DNA of 64,000 nt, from assembly GCF_000024185.1 (NCBI RefSeq), contig NC_013790.1:186001-250000 (forward strand), read 5' to 3'. This document shows, in pieces, positions 16,829 to 26,266 of this stretch. The notes under the pieces were generated by a model. It had not been told where the DNA came from, did not search any database, and was given only the letters and a program-made list of their open reading frames with translations. Every line of letters begins with the position of its first letter. Position 1 is the first letter of the stretch. Source of the stretch: Methanobrevibacter ruminantium M1. Lineage in GTDB: Archaea; Methanobacteriota; Methanobacteria; Methanobacteriales; Methanobacteriaceae. Both the position numbers and the translations under genes were made by a program.

Positions 16829-17260
16829 TTATATGTCTTGTAATCTGTCACACATTTTAACAGCTGCTTCAACAGCGTTTTTACCATAGCTAACTCTTCT
16901 GTGTGCATCTAATCTGGTCATTCCAGGACCGCTGATTCCAAGGGAAATTGGTTTGCCCCATTCTAAGGATAAGTCAGCTATCTTACGGGATGCATGTTGA
17001 GCTACAATTTGGTCATGATCTGTTGCACCTTCAATTACAGTACCAAGAGTGATTATACAGTCAAGGTCGATTCTTCCTTCTTGGTCTGCTTCTGTAAGTT
17101 TTTTGATAGCAAGTGGCATGTCAAATACGCCAGGGACCATTACAATCTTTGTTATTTCACAGTCACGAACTTGAGCTTCAGCTTTAGCAAGCTCTAACAT
17201 CATGTGAGTGATATCATAATTAAATTCAGCAACAACTGCTCCTATATTATATTTTACCAT
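16829..17260 (-). CDS. ribH: 6,7-dimethyl-8-ribityllumazine synthase
   Basis: 143 residues, the usual length for archaeal RibH. It condenses the RibB product with the pyrimidine precursor to form lumazine, the step before riboflavin. Motifs: AEFNYDIT at the N-terminus, VPGVFDMPLAIKKL, TLGTVIEGATDHDQIV with the catalytic His region, and ISGPGMTRLDAHRR. A GGAGGAA ribosome site precedes the ATG. Unlike ribB it has no FMN riboswitch in its leader. A 28-residue microprotein lies 111 nt upstream on the same strand. Confidence 0.93.
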   Translation of the reverse strand: MVKYNIGAVVAEFNYDITHMMLELAKAEAQVRDCEITKIVMVPGVFDMPLAIKKLTEADQEGRIDLDCIITLGTVIEGATDHDQIVAQHASRKIADLSLEWGKPISLGISGPGMTRLDAHRRVSYGKNAVEAAVKMCDRLQDI

Positions 17261-17371
17261 AATTCTTCCTCCAATAAATATTCTATTAGTAATTAGTTTA
17301 AATTAATTTATTTAGTTTATTTAGTTTATTTTGTTTTATTTTTCAGTTACAATAATAATTATCCTTTAGAT

Positions 17372-17458
17372 TTACATTACCATAACGATAAAACTTGCTA
17401 CAGCACTGAAAACCATAATTAAGATAATAAATATTGCTGCGATTTGTGCTCTACTCAT
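17372..17458 (-). CDS. Putative 28-residue single-helix membrane microprotein
   Basis: ATG at 17458-17456, stop at 17374-17372. The peptide starts MSRAQIAAIF and is a continuous hydrophobic helix to the C-terminus, with one Arg and one Gln near the N-terminus. A strong AAGGAGAT ribosome site lies about 7 nt before the ATG, which is the best argument that it is real. It may be co-transcribed with ribH. No family recognised. Confidence 0.65.
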   Translation of the reverse strand: MSRAQIAAIFIILIMVFSAVASFIVMVM

Positions 17459-17631
17459 TTCAAATCTCCTTTAGTTTTGCTTAATAATACATTACTTTAA
17501 TATATTTATATAATTATTTATAAATGTTTATTTTTTATGATTCTTTAAGGGAATTTTTATAAAAATACTGGACCTTAAAATCTATCTCCAAATAGTTTTT
17601 CTTTTGAACTAATCATACCTTATTCTCTTGA

Positions 17632-17740
17632 AAGTATTCAAATCATTAATTTATTCAAAATCATAAGGAGAAAAAGTATTCAAATCATTAATTTATTCAA
17701 AATCATAAGGAGAAAAAGTATTCAAATCATTAATTAATTA
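17632..17740 (+). repeat. 42-bp tandem repeat upstream of a glycosyltransferase gene
   Basis: Two identical 42-bp units begin at 17632 and 17674, and a partial third at 17716. Each full unit includes AAGGAGAAA, an SD-like sequence, followed by AAGTATTCAAATCATTAAT. The array ends ~50 nt before the gene at 17790. Confidence 0.9.
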
Positions 17741-17789
17741 TATAAATCATAAAGAATAAAGTTTTAATAAATAGGATAAGGGTGTTTTA

Positions 17790-18989
17790 ATGTCTATTAA
17801 TAAGTCAAAATCTAATTTAAGCCTAAAAAATAAACTTAAATCTTTATTTAGTGGCAATTCCAATAAAAGCAGATATCAATCCAAACTAATAAGGGGGGAC
17901 TTCGATTCACTCCATGACTTGAATATAGCATATGTCTTGAAGGGCTTTCCTACACTTTCACAGACTTTTGTTTCAAATGAGCTTAGATATTTGGTTGAAG
18001 ATGGCTTCAATGTAGTTGTATTCTGCTATATGGATCCTGCAGACTTGGTTGAATTGGATTTTGATTTGGAAGTAATTCGCTTTGATGAGTCAGATGACCC
18101 TACTGGGAAATTGGAGCAATTACTATTGGACTATGAGATAGACATAGTGCATACCCATTTTGTCTATCCTCCCTGTACAGAATATACATTTCCCGTTTGC
18201 GATAGGCTGGGAATTCCTTTTACAGTATTTGCACATGCTGTTGACATCTTCAAATATGATGTCGATAAAATTAATAGGGTTGATGAGATATCCAAAAGCC
18301 CATTCTGCAAGGGAATTCTTACATTGAGCAACTATCACAAGAATCATTTGATTGAAAGGGGAGTGGATAAGGATAAGATTCATATTACAAGGCAGGCTAC
18401 TGACTATGAGATAGAGGAGCTTGAATTGAAAGAGAGGAATGTGAGAAATATTGTAAGCATTTCCCGTTTTGTTGAAAAGAAAGGAATTGATGTCTTGATT
18501 GATGTGGCAGACATTCTAAGGGATGAGGATTATGAGTTTTCCATCTATGGATTTGGAGGACTTGAAAAGGCATATCAAAGGCAGATTGATGAGTTGAATC
18601 TAGATAATATTTCCATTAAGGGGCGTTTGGACGGTCCTCAAGAGGTAAAAGAGGTCTTTGATAAGGCAGATATATTGGCGTCTCCATGCAGAATAGCTGA
18701 AAATGGCGATAGGGATGGAATTCCTACGGTCATATTTGAGGCAATGGCCTATGGAGTGTGTGTATTGACTACAGAGGTTTCAGCAATCCCTGAAGTTATT
18801 GATGATGGAAGGAATGGTTTTATTGTTCCTCCAGACAGTCCTGAAATATTTGCAGATAAGATTAGGGAAATTGCTAATTTGTCCCCAGAGGAACGCTTTG
18901 AAATAGCTAAACAGGCACAAGTGGATGTTCAGGACACTTCCAGTGTTGATGAAACTATGAAAACACTTTTTTTAACTTGGAGTTTGTAA
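17790..18989 (+). CDS. Glycosyltransferase family 4
   Basis: 399 residues with a GT-B layout: an N-terminal acceptor-binding half beginning YVLKGFPTLSQTFVSNELRYL, typical of GT4 enzymes of polysaccharide synthesis, and a C-terminal nucleotide-sugar half with SRFVEKKGIDVLI, the E-x7-E region FEAMAYGVCVLTTEVSAIPEV and DDGRNGFIVPP. It should add a sugar to a surface glycan at the inner membrane face. First gene of the glycan region. Tandem repeats with SD-like sequences precede it; the SD actually used is GGGTG next to the ATG. Confidence 0.88.
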   Translation: MSINKSKSNLSLKNKLKSLFSGNSNKSRYQSKLIRGDFDSLHDLNIAYVLKGFPTLSQTFVSNELRYLVEDGFNVVVFCYMDPADLVELDFDLEVIRFDESDDPTGKLEQLLLDYEIDIVHTHFVYPPCTEYTFPVCDRLGIPFTVFAHAVDIFKYDVDKINRVDEISKSPFCKGILTLSNYHKNHLIERGVDKDKIHITRQATDYEIEELELKERNVRNIVSISRFVEKKGIDVLIDVADILRDEDYEFSIYGFGGLEKAYQRQIDELNLDNISIKGRLDGPQEVKEVFDKADILASPCRIAENGDRDGIPTVIFEAMAYGVCVLTTEVSAIPEVIDDGRNGFIVPPDSPEIFADKIREIANLSPEERFEIAKQAQVDVQDTSSVDETMKTLFLTWSL

Positions 18990-19115
18990 TGATTAAAAAC
19001 TTTAGAATTGGGTTTTATTTATTTATTTAGAATTATTGGTAATTATTCGGTTTAATTTATTTATTTATTTTTATTAGGATTAATTGAATTTATTTTACTG
19101 TTTGGTGGATTGAAA

Positions 19116-20303
19116 ATGAATTATGCTTTAATGGTTTACAACTATACAACAAACTTAGGCAATGAGATACAGACAATTGCTGCTAGAAGATTCCTGCCTA
19201 AGATAGATTACTATATCGATCATGAGAAGATAAATCTCTTCAATGAGGAGGATAATGTAAAGATGATTATGAATGGATGGTATCTTGACTGTGAAAAGGC
19301 ATGGCCTCCATCTGAATCAATCGATCCTCTCCTTATCTCCATGCATTTCAACACCACTTCAAGCAATAAGGAAAGGTTAAAAGCTCTTTTAAGCGATGAA
19401 AGCATAGAATACTTTATGAACCATGCCCCTATAGGTTGCAGGGATTATTCAACAGTTGAGTTTTTAAATGAGCAGGGAATAGATGCATACTTTTCCGGAT
19501 GCCTTACATTGACATTGGATAATGGCAAAACTAAAGAGGAAAGGGAATTGGATAAAGGACAGGATTATATTGTTGTAAACTCTGAAATTGCAGATGAGAT
19601 CATTTCTTTTTTAAAGGATAAGACAGATAAAAAGATCTATAGGATTCAGCAAGACATGATACCATCATTTGACACATCATTTCCAGAATCCATGCCATTA
19701 TGGCTTTATAACCTTAGCTCCTTTTATGATTATGAGGAAAAGCTGTTTATGGCTGAAAATCTTTTAAGGATATATGAGAATGCCTCTTGTGTAATCACCG
19801 ACAGATTGCATTGCGCCTTGCCATCTCTTGCCCTAGAGACTCCAGTGATGCTATTGAACAATAGGGGATTTAGGGAAAGGTTTGATGGATTGAGCAATTT
19901 ATTGCTGGAGAGTGACATTGATAGCTATGAATCCAATTATAATATCTTTGATGTGGACAATCCTCCTGAAAATCCCAAGGACTATTTGAAAATACGTAAG
20001 GATTTGATTGAAAAATCTAAGAAATTCACCGGACATATCAACAATTCTTATTACTCTGATATTTCACAGAGGGAAATATTTGAAAGAAATAACTTATTAT
20101 TGTCTAGAAATGCCATTGGAACTAGGGATTATATTAGGAATGTCTTAAAAAGAATGAGGCAGCATGAGAAGGACATTTCCAAAAAGGAAGAGATCATTAA
20201 AAATCAGGAAGCTATTATTGATAAGCAGAAAAAGATGATTGATGAGATGAAGGGGTCCAATAGCTGGAAGATAACTTCTCCTCTTAGAAAGATTAGAAAA
20301 TAA
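19116..20303 (+). CDS. Polysaccharide pyruvyl transferase family protein
   Basis: 395 residues from the ATG at 19116 (a TTG two codons earlier is less likely; GGTGGA lies upstream of the ATG). Family features: NYALMVYNYTTNLGNEIQTIAA at the N-terminus, GCRDYSTVEFLNEQGIDAYFSGCLTLTL in the middle and ITDRLHCALPSLALETPVMLL, as in enzymes that move pyruvate from PEP onto sugars. The last ~50 residues form a Lys/Glu-rich coiled coil ending in a SWKITSPLRKIRK tail, often found on glycosyltransferases of surface-polymer clusters. It follows the GT4 gene in the same direction, 126 nt apart. Confidence 0.85.
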   Translation: MNYALMVYNYTTNLGNEIQTIAARRFLPKIDYYIDHEKINLFNEEDNVKMIMNGWYLDCEKAWPPSESIDPLLISMHFNTTSSNKERLKALLSDESIEYFMNHAPIGCRDYSTVEFLNEQGIDAYFSGCLTLTLDNGKTKEERELDKGQDYIVVNSEIADEIISFLKDKTDKKIYRIQQDMIPSFDTSFPESMPLWLYNLSSFYDYEEKLFMAENLLRIYENASCVITDRLHCALPSLALETPVMLLNNRGFRERFDGLSNLLLESDIDSYESNYNIFDVDNPPENPKDYLKIRKDLIEKSKKFTGHINNSYYSDISQREIFERNNLLLSRNAIGTRDYIRNVLKRMRQHEKDISKKEEIIKNQEAIIDKQKKMIDEMKGSNSWKITSPLRKIRK

Positions 20304-20401
20304 GTTATTTTTTAATTGGAGAAATTAAATAAGTTTTTTATTTTTAGATTGATATTTTTGGAGAATATCATAAAATTATAGGCATTTAATTGCTATTTGA
20401 C

Positions 20402-21397
20402 CTAATATTCTGGATTGTTCTTTTTAAATTCCTCATAATTGTCATACTTAATTACATCTAAAAAGAACTTTTTCTTCTTTGGACCTAGATTATCAAGATA
20501 ATCCTGATAATATTCTGTATTTTTTATCTTCTCATAGTCTTCTTTTATTAGATTGAACAACGGTTCCTTAGCATCTTCAGTTATGTCCATAAGAGCCATT
20601 CTTGGACCATTTATCTTGTATGCGATAAGGTCGAACTTATAGTCATCATAGAACCCATTGTCTATGAATCTTCTCATTAGTTCGCATCCCGCTTCCACAG
20701 TATCCAGATAATTTGCATCTACCACATGGGTGATTGAAGCATTGTGCTTTCGTCTGTAATAAAAATGATGTCTGATTATTGAAATTCTCTCTGCCTTAAG
20801 ATAGACATAAAAGAAGAAAGGCATGTCTTCAAAATAGATTCCTTCTGGAAAGCTTGCATTTATTGACTTTAAAAAATCATTTCTATAGATCTTTTGGCAT
20901 GAACTTACTGATAAGTCAAATAGAAAGTCTTTTGTTTTCTCAGGTGTAAATACTATACCATCAAAGCTTTCATCAAGGTTGTTTAGATTAAACCAGTCGT
21001 TTTCGTATATTCGTCCTGTTGCATCATCATAATTTATCATCTGATACATGGTTATGTCTGTATCCTTTGATTTCGCCTCATTGTATGCTATCTCAAGAGC
21101 ATCTAATCTGTACCAGTCATCTCCATCAAGAAATCCCACATATTCTCCTTGGGCAATTGCCATTCCTTTATTTCTGCTTGCTCCAAGCCCAATATTTGAT
21201 TGGTTTATTACAGTGATTCTTGGGTCTTCTTCAGCATATTTCTCTATGATTTCTGGTGTTTTATCGGTGGATCCATCGTTTATTATGATTATTTCTATGT
21301 CTTTAAGGCTTTGGTTTGTTAGACTGCATATGGCCTTATCGATGAATCTCTCTTCATTATATGCTGATAAAATCATGGAAACTTTTGGTTTGGTCAT
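20402..21397 (-). CDS. Glycosyltransferase family 2
   Basis: 331 residues with the GT-A fold of GT2. The N-terminus KVSMILSAYNEERFIDKAI is followed by IIINDGSTDKT (nucleotide-binding Asp), GASRNKGMAIAQGEYVGFLDGDDW with the metal-binding DGDD, and later YFEDMPFFFYVYLKA, close to the catalytic ED region. Sugar and acceptor are unknown. A GGTGT site precedes the ATG. It is on the strand opposite to the preceding genes, converging on the pyruvyltransferase-like gene. Confidence 0.9.
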   Translation of the reverse strand: MTKPKVSMILSAYNEERFIDKAICSLTNQSLKDIEIIIINDGSTDKTPEIIEKYAEEDPRITVINQSNIGLGASRNKGMAIAQGEYVGFLDGDDWYRLDALEIAYNEAKSKDTDITMYQMINYDDATGRIYENDWFNLNNLDESFDGIVFTPEKTKDFLFDLSVSSCQKIYRNDFLKSINASFPEGIYFEDMPFFFYVYLKAERISIIRHHFYYRRKHNASITHVVDANYLDTVEAGCELMRRFIDNGFYDDYKFDLIAYKINGPRMALMDITEDAKEPLFNLIKEDYEKIKNTEYYQDYLDNLGPKKKKFFLDVIKYDNYEEFKKNNPEY

Positions 21398-21446
21398 TTT
21401 TACACCAATATTGTTTTATTAGTTTAATTAGAATTATTTTAATTGA

Positions 21447-22997
21447 TTATTTCACTATCTTTTTAATTTGGTACTTTAAAGAGCCTTTTGAAGACTTAAG
21501 ATACTTCAAATCCTTTTTATACTTCTTGTTTTCTTTCTTTAGTTTCTTATTTTCCATCTCTAATTTTTCATTTTTCAAGTTCAGTTTCTTTGCCTCATCT
21601 GCAAACAAGCCTCTTCCTCTTGTTCCATTAAAAAGATGATTTAAATGATTGGTTCTACCCTTTAGGTAATTATTTTCATTTATCAGTTCAACTATCTCAT
21701 CTTCACTCATTGCACTGGCTCTTTTAGCTAAATAATCATTATCCTCGAATGGATTTTCTTTCAATCCATCATCTATCTTACTAGAATCTTTAACTATCTG
21801 ATTGAAGGTCAATTTAGCTGAATAGAAGTCATTAATATAAGATTTATATTTTATTTCATCTAATCCATCCATTATGCTGTCCTTTTCACAGATTCCCCAT
21901 ATGTCTCTTCCGCTTCCAATATAATCAGCTATTTTAGATGGGCGGTATGGATTTATCTCAAAGTTTCCCTTTGTCTCTGTATCATTTACAAGGAGAATGT
22001 CCAATTTGGTAGATAGATTTAAAAATTCAAGCAATGAAACCTTGTCATTCACTATGATGTTCTTGCTTATCTTTAAGTTGCCTGTAAGTCTTTTTAGGTT
22101 ATCTCCATGGTTTAGGAAGAGATGGAATTTTACTTTTGACCTTATGTCCTCATTTAGGCTTTCGCAGGCATAGAAGATTGTTTCAAAGTTTCTCTTTCCA
22201 AAATAAGTTCCAAAGTATCCTATATTTATGCAGTCATCATCAATCTTATAGTCAACTTCCTTGATGTGGTAGTATTTCTCATCAAGGGTAGGGTGAGGAT
22301 TGATTTCAGACTTTGCCATGACCATGTCCTTTACATCATAAGGGCATTGATTAAGCATTATCTCCCTTTGGTTTGGGTTTGTAAAGCGTATCTTGTCGGC
22401 AAAGACATATGCTATATATTCGCATATCAAGTATATGAAGTCGCTTTCCTTAATATGCTCCAGATTTTGTCCGGTTCTTTCATTGACCTTGTCGATTTCA
22501 TTATTGATTCTATCGATGTATTCCTTATTGTCTAACTTGAATCTTCTATCCCTTGGCTTGTTTTCAATGTTCACAGTTAAGGGATCTGAGAATTCAGCAG
22601 TCCAGAATGTGTCTGGGTGCTTTAATTTATATTCCAAAGCTAAAAAATTAGGCTGGAATCCCCAGGAACGTGTAGTTATTGTTTTATAGTTGGGATTTGT
22701 CTCTTCCAGTTTTTTCAATCCCTCTGTTATATAATTTCTAAAGGTCTCATTAAGCTCCTTTTTACTCATTTCATATTCGAAATTCTTTATAATGATTCTG
22801 TTATCTATAATCTCTTCTGCAATTTCGTTAAAGTCATTATCAAGGGGCTCTTTAATCACTGTATGGCAAACATCATATCTCTTGCCGCTAAGCAGGGCTC
22901 TTTTTGCAAGTATGATTCCACTTACATCATTCATAGGAGGGAATTTGTTTGCTATTAATAGGTCTTCTGCTTGTTCTTTTTTGTTATTGTCTTTCAT
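21447..22997 (-). CDS. Predicted GT-B glycosyltransferase-like protein with C-terminal coiled coil
   Basis: 516 residues. The middle has a GT-B-like second domain (INIGYFGTYFGKRNFETIFYACESL, then FHLFLNHGD, LSTKLDILLVNDTE and NPYRPSKIADYIGSGRDIWG). The first half has no motif I can name. The last ~50 residues are a Lys/Glu/Leu-rich coiled coil with a basic end. A glycosyltransferase role is inferred from fold-like features and location. GGGATAAA precedes the ATG. It lies 49 nt upstream of the GT2 gene on the same strand and is probably co-transcribed with it. Confidence 0.65.
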   Translation of the reverse strand: MKDNNKKEQAEDLLIANKFPPMNDVSGIILAKRALLSGKRYDVCHTVIKEPLDNDFNEIAEEIIDNRIIIKNFEYEMSKKELNETFRNYITEGLKKLEETNPNYKTITTRSWGFQPNFLALEYKLKHPDTFWTAEFSDPLTVNIENKPRDRRFKLDNKEYIDRINNEIDKVNERTGQNLEHIKESDFIYLICEYIAYVFADKIRFTNPNQREIMLNQCPYDVKDMVMAKSEINPHPTLDEKYYHIKEVDYKIDDDCINIGYFGTYFGKRNFETIFYACESLNEDIRSKVKFHLFLNHGDNLKRLTGNLKISKNIIVNDKVSLLEFLNLSTKLDILLVNDTETKGNFEINPYRPSKIADYIGSGRDIWGICEKDSIMDGLDEIKYKSYINDFYSAKLTFNQIVKDSSKIDDGLKENPFEDNDYLAKRASAMSEDEIVELINENNYLKGRTNHLNHLFNGTRGRGLFADEAKKLNLKNEKLEMENKKLKKENKKYKKDLKYLKSSKGSLKYQIKKIVK

Positions 22998-23097
22998 TTT
23001 ATCCCTTGATAGTTGATTAGAGTTTAATTATTTGAAATTGTAAGATTAGTGTGTATTTTAATATTTTAATTTTTAATATATTTTAGGGGTTTTATTA

Positions 23098-24084
23098 TTA
23101 TAATTTGCTTTTTATGGCCTCACTAACTTCCATAGTTGTTGAACTGCCACCTAAATCTGGAGTTAGGCATTTTCCTTCATTTAATAGTTCAAGGATTGCA
23201 TTATTTAACTTCTCTTCAGCTTCACTCTCACCAAGATAGTTCAGCATCATGACTGCTGAAAGCATCATAGCCAATGGATTTGCAATTCCCTGACCTGCAA
23301 TGTCTGGGGCTGAACCGTGGACTGGCTCAAACAATGCTCCGTTTTCTCCAATATTGCCTGATGGAATCATTCCAAGGCCTCCTACAAGTCCTGCACCTTC
23401 ATCTGATAGTATGTCTCCAAAGAGATTGGTTGTTACAATCACTTCAAAGCTTTCAGGTCTTGTTATGAGATACATTGCAGTTGCATCGACATAAAAATCC
23501 TCTGAATCTATTTCATCCTTATACTTGTCTGCTATTTCATTAAATATATCTCTAAAGAGACCATCTGATATTTTTAGCACATTTGCCTTATGAACTCCTG
23601 TAACCTTTGACTTATTGTTGTCCTTTGCATATTGGAAAGCATATTCTATTATTCTTTCGCTTGCCTTTCTTGTTATTATCCTTCTTGCAATTGCTCCTTC
23701 GGCTGTATATTCCTCTTCCTTTGCAATATACATTCCTTCTGTATTTTCCCTCACTATCATAAAGTCAAGATTTTCAAAGAGGGCATTTGTATTTGGATAG
23801 CTTTTAACTGGCCTTAGGTTAGCAAAGAGGTTCAGTTCCTGTCTTAGTCTTACGATGACATCTGCTGCAGTCTCTCCTGCAGCTCCGAATAGGCAGGCAT
23901 CTGCATTTTTTGCAAGTTGGATGGTTTCATTTGGAAGGGCCACTCCGTTCTTTTCCAGACATTCGTCTCCAGCCTCACCATAAGTAAAGTTAAAGTCCAC
24001 ATCCAATGATTCTAAAACATTTATGGTTGCTTCCATTACCTCTTTACCTATTCCATCTCCAGGAATTACTGCAATTTCGTACAT
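23098..24084 (-). CDS. leuB: 3-isopropylmalate dehydrogenase family
   Basis: 328 residues of the beta-decarboxylating dehydrogenase family. Motifs: VIPGDGIGKEVMEA, REN-TEGMY around the active site, the region VTGVHKANVLKISDG with catalytic Lys, the DAMYL-like VDATAMYL, TNLFGDILSDEGAGLVGGLGMIPSGN and PVHGSAPDIAGQGIANP. In methanogens paralogues act in leucine synthesis (LeuB) and coenzyme B synthesis (AksF); sequence alone does not settle which, but linkage to the leuC-leuD pair below favours leucine/isoleucine. AAGGAGATT precedes the ATG. Last gene of the operon. Confidence 0.85.
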   Translation of the reverse strand: MYEIAVIPGDGIGKEVMEATINVLESLDVDFNFTYGEAGDECLEKNGVALPNETIQLAKNADACLFGAAGETAADVIVRLRQELNLFANLRPVKSYPNTNALFENLDFMIVRENTEGMYIAKEEEYTAEGAIARRIITRKASERIIEYAFQYAKDNNKSKVTGVHKANVLKISDGLFRDIFNEIADKYKDEIDSEDFYVDATAMYLITRPESFEVIVTTNLFGDILSDEGAGLVGGLGMIPSGNIGENGALFEPVHGSAPDIAGQGIANPLAMMLSAVMMLNYLGESEAEEKLNNAILELLNEGKCLTPDLGGSSTTMEVSEAIKSKL

Positions 24085-24226
24085 TTTTCAATCTCCTTTA
24101 CTATAATAGATAATAAGTTTAAACTCTCGCTAATTTTGTATTTATTGTTATTTAAAAAAATAATATTTATTTGTTTTTTAATATGATAAATATAATATTT
24201 TTTTTCTTTAAAATGATAAATAATTG

Positions 24227-24709
24227 TTATTCATTCTGTTTTTTAAGATAATTAATCAATCCGCCTTCTTCAAGGATTTCCAACATGAATGGAGGCAGCT
24301 TCTTAAATTCATACTCCTTTCCGCTTTCAGATATGATAATCCCCTTTTCCATATCCACTTCTATTTCCTCTCCATTTTCAATGGCAGAACTTATTCCAGG
24401 AGCTTCTAGGAGGGGAACTCCCACATTTGTTGCATTTCTATAAAAGATCCTTGCAAAGGATTCGGCGATTACTGCAGATATTCCACAGCCTTTGATTGCT
24501 ATTGGAGCATGCTCCCTGCTTGATCCGCAGCCGAAGTTAGTTCCTCCAAGGATGAAATCTCCAGCGCTTACTTTATTTTTAAAGTCAGGGTCCAATCCTT
24601 CCATGCAATGCTCGGATAGCTTTTCCTCATCAGTATAGATTAAATATCTTCCAGGAAGTATGATGTCAGTATCAATATCATTTCCAAATTTCCAAACTTT
24701 TCCTTTCAT
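24227..24709 (-). CDS. leuD: 3-isopropylmalate dehydratase small subunit
   Basis: 160 residues. Typical features: FGNDIDTDIILPGRYLIY, GTNFGCGSSREHAP and NATNVGVPLLE. The short loop YLIY (residues 22-25) is of the YLxY type that I recall for isopropylmalate isomerase in methanogens, versus YLRT in homoaconitase, so leucine/isoleucine synthesis is more likely than coenzyme B synthesis. This rests on remembered work with the M. jannaschii enzymes. It forms the swivelling domain with LeuC. It starts 33 nt after leuC and precedes leuB by 142 nt. Confidence 0.85.
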   Translation of the reverse strand: MKGKVWKFGNDIDTDIILPGRYLIYTDEEKLSEHCMEGLDPDFKNKVSAGDFILGGTNFGCGSSREHAPIAIKGCGISAVIAESFARIFYRNATNVGVPLLEAPGISSAIENGEEIEVDMEKGIIISESGKEYEFKKLPPFMLEILEEGGLINYLKKQNE

Positions 24710-24742
24710 TTTATCCCCTAAGATGGTTTGTTTTTCTTTTTC

Positions 24743-26020
24743 TTATTTAGGAACACTAATTCTTCCCTCAATTGCTGATTGTGCAGCTACTTTAGCGCTT
24801 GATAGGTAAACTTCACCTTCAGGACTTCCTTGTCTTCCCTTAAAGTTTCTGTTTGATGTAGAAAGACTGACCTCTCCAGGACCTATTAGTCCTGTATGGC
24901 CTCCAAGGCATGGTCCACAGCATGGTGCTGAAACAAGGGCTCCAGCTTCCACAAATATCTTGATTAATCCTTCATCCAATGCCTTCATATATGTTTCCCT
25001 TGATGCAGGAATCACGAGCATTCTAAGGCCGGATGCTATATGCTTGCCTTTTAATATCTTTGCGGCATCCCTTAGGTCTTCAATTCTTCCGTTTGTGCAA
25101 GAACCTACAAACACTTGGTCTATTTCAATGTCGCTTAGCTCGCTTGCTGGCTTAACGTTATCTACATTATGTGGGCATGCGATTTGTGGCTCAAGGTCGC
25201 TAACATCAATGTCCATTGTTTCAAGACTGGATGAATCCTCATCTGTTTTAAGATTGGACTTTTCAATGAATGCCTTTAATCTGTTTTTGTTTTCGTCCTT
25301 TACCCTGTCCTTAAGGTATTGATAGGTTACATTATCAGGCTCAATTATTCCGGTTTTTCCTCCCATCTCTATAGCCATATTGGATAATACCATTCTATCT
25401 GAAATGTTCATAGTGGATATGGTCTCTCCCTTGAATTCACAGGACTTGTAGGTTGCTCCATCTGCCCCTACCTGTCCAATTATATTAAGAATCACATCCT
25501 TTGCAGATGTATTTTCCTTAAGGATTCCCTCTATATTGAATTGAATGGTTTCTGGAACCTTAAACCATAATTGCCCGGTGGACAATACCATAGCCATGTC
25601 TGTAGAGCCTATTCCAGTGGAAAATGCTCCAAGGGCACCATATGTTGTGGTATGTGAGTCTGCACCAACAATAACAGTTCCTGGAATCACATGGCCTTTT
25701 TCAGGTAGAACCTGATGACAAACTCCTTCATAAACATCATAAAAGTTTTTTATATCCTGCTCTTTTACGAACTTTCTCATTAGGATATGATTGTTTGCAG
25801 AGTCAAGAGAATCTGCTGGAACTTGGTGGTCAAATGGGATGACGATCTTTTCATTGTCCCAGACCCTTTCAGTTCCTATCTTGTTAAATGATTCAACTGC
25901 AAGAGGTCCAGTCAAATCATGCATCATGGCTATGTCAATGTCAGCCATGACTATATCTCCAGCTTCAACTTGTCCTTGTCCTGAAGCTCTTGATAATATC
26001 TTTTCAGCAATTGTTGACAT
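24743..26020 (-). CDS. leuC: 3-isopropylmalate dehydratase large subunit
   Basis: 425 residues of the aconitase superfamily. Iron-sulfur ligands are seen in [14 protein letters not shown] and in [36 protein letters not shown] and [11 protein letters not shown] are also present. It isomerises 2- to 3-isopropylmalate (and probably citramalate to methylmalate) with LeuD. The length is that of the archaeal/short form. GGTGAAAA precedes the ATG. First gene of leuC-leuD-leuB, which sits between surface-glycan genes. Confidence 0.88.
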   Translation of the reverse strand: MSTIAEKILSRASGQGQVEAGDIVMADIDIAMMHDLTGPLAVESFNKIGTERVWDNEKIVIPFDHQVPADSLDSANNHILMRKFVKEQDIKNFYDVYEGVCHQVLPEKGHVIPGTVIVGADSHTTTYGALGAFSTGIGSTDMAMVLSTGQLWFKVPETIQFNIEGILKENTSAKDVILNIIGQVGADGATYKSCEFKGETISTMNISDRMVLSNMAIEMGGKTGIIEPDNVTYQYLKDRVKDENKNRLKAFIEKSNLKTDEDSSSLETMDIDVSDLEPQIACPHNVDNVKPASELSDIEIDQVFVGSCTNGRIEDLRDAAKILKGKHIASGLRMLVIPASRETYMKALDEGLIKIFVEAGALVSAPCCGPCLGGHTGLIGPGEVSLSTSNRNFKGRQGSPEGEVYLSSAKVAAQSAIEGRISVPK

Positions 26021-26266
26021 GTTTTCACCTATGTTTTTAAAAATAAGTTAAAATAGTTAGTTAGAATGAAAAATGAATGATTTTATTATTTTTTAATCTT
26101 TTTTATATTTAAATAAACCCTTTTGAAATCTTATATATTTAAAGAATTTTAAATTAAGCGTTTAAAAGATTTGAAAATTATTTATTCCAAATCTTTTAGC
26201 TTTATGATTATTTTTATTTTTGTTGCTTTTCACTTGGATTTTAACAATTTTCGTTTTATTCTATCA

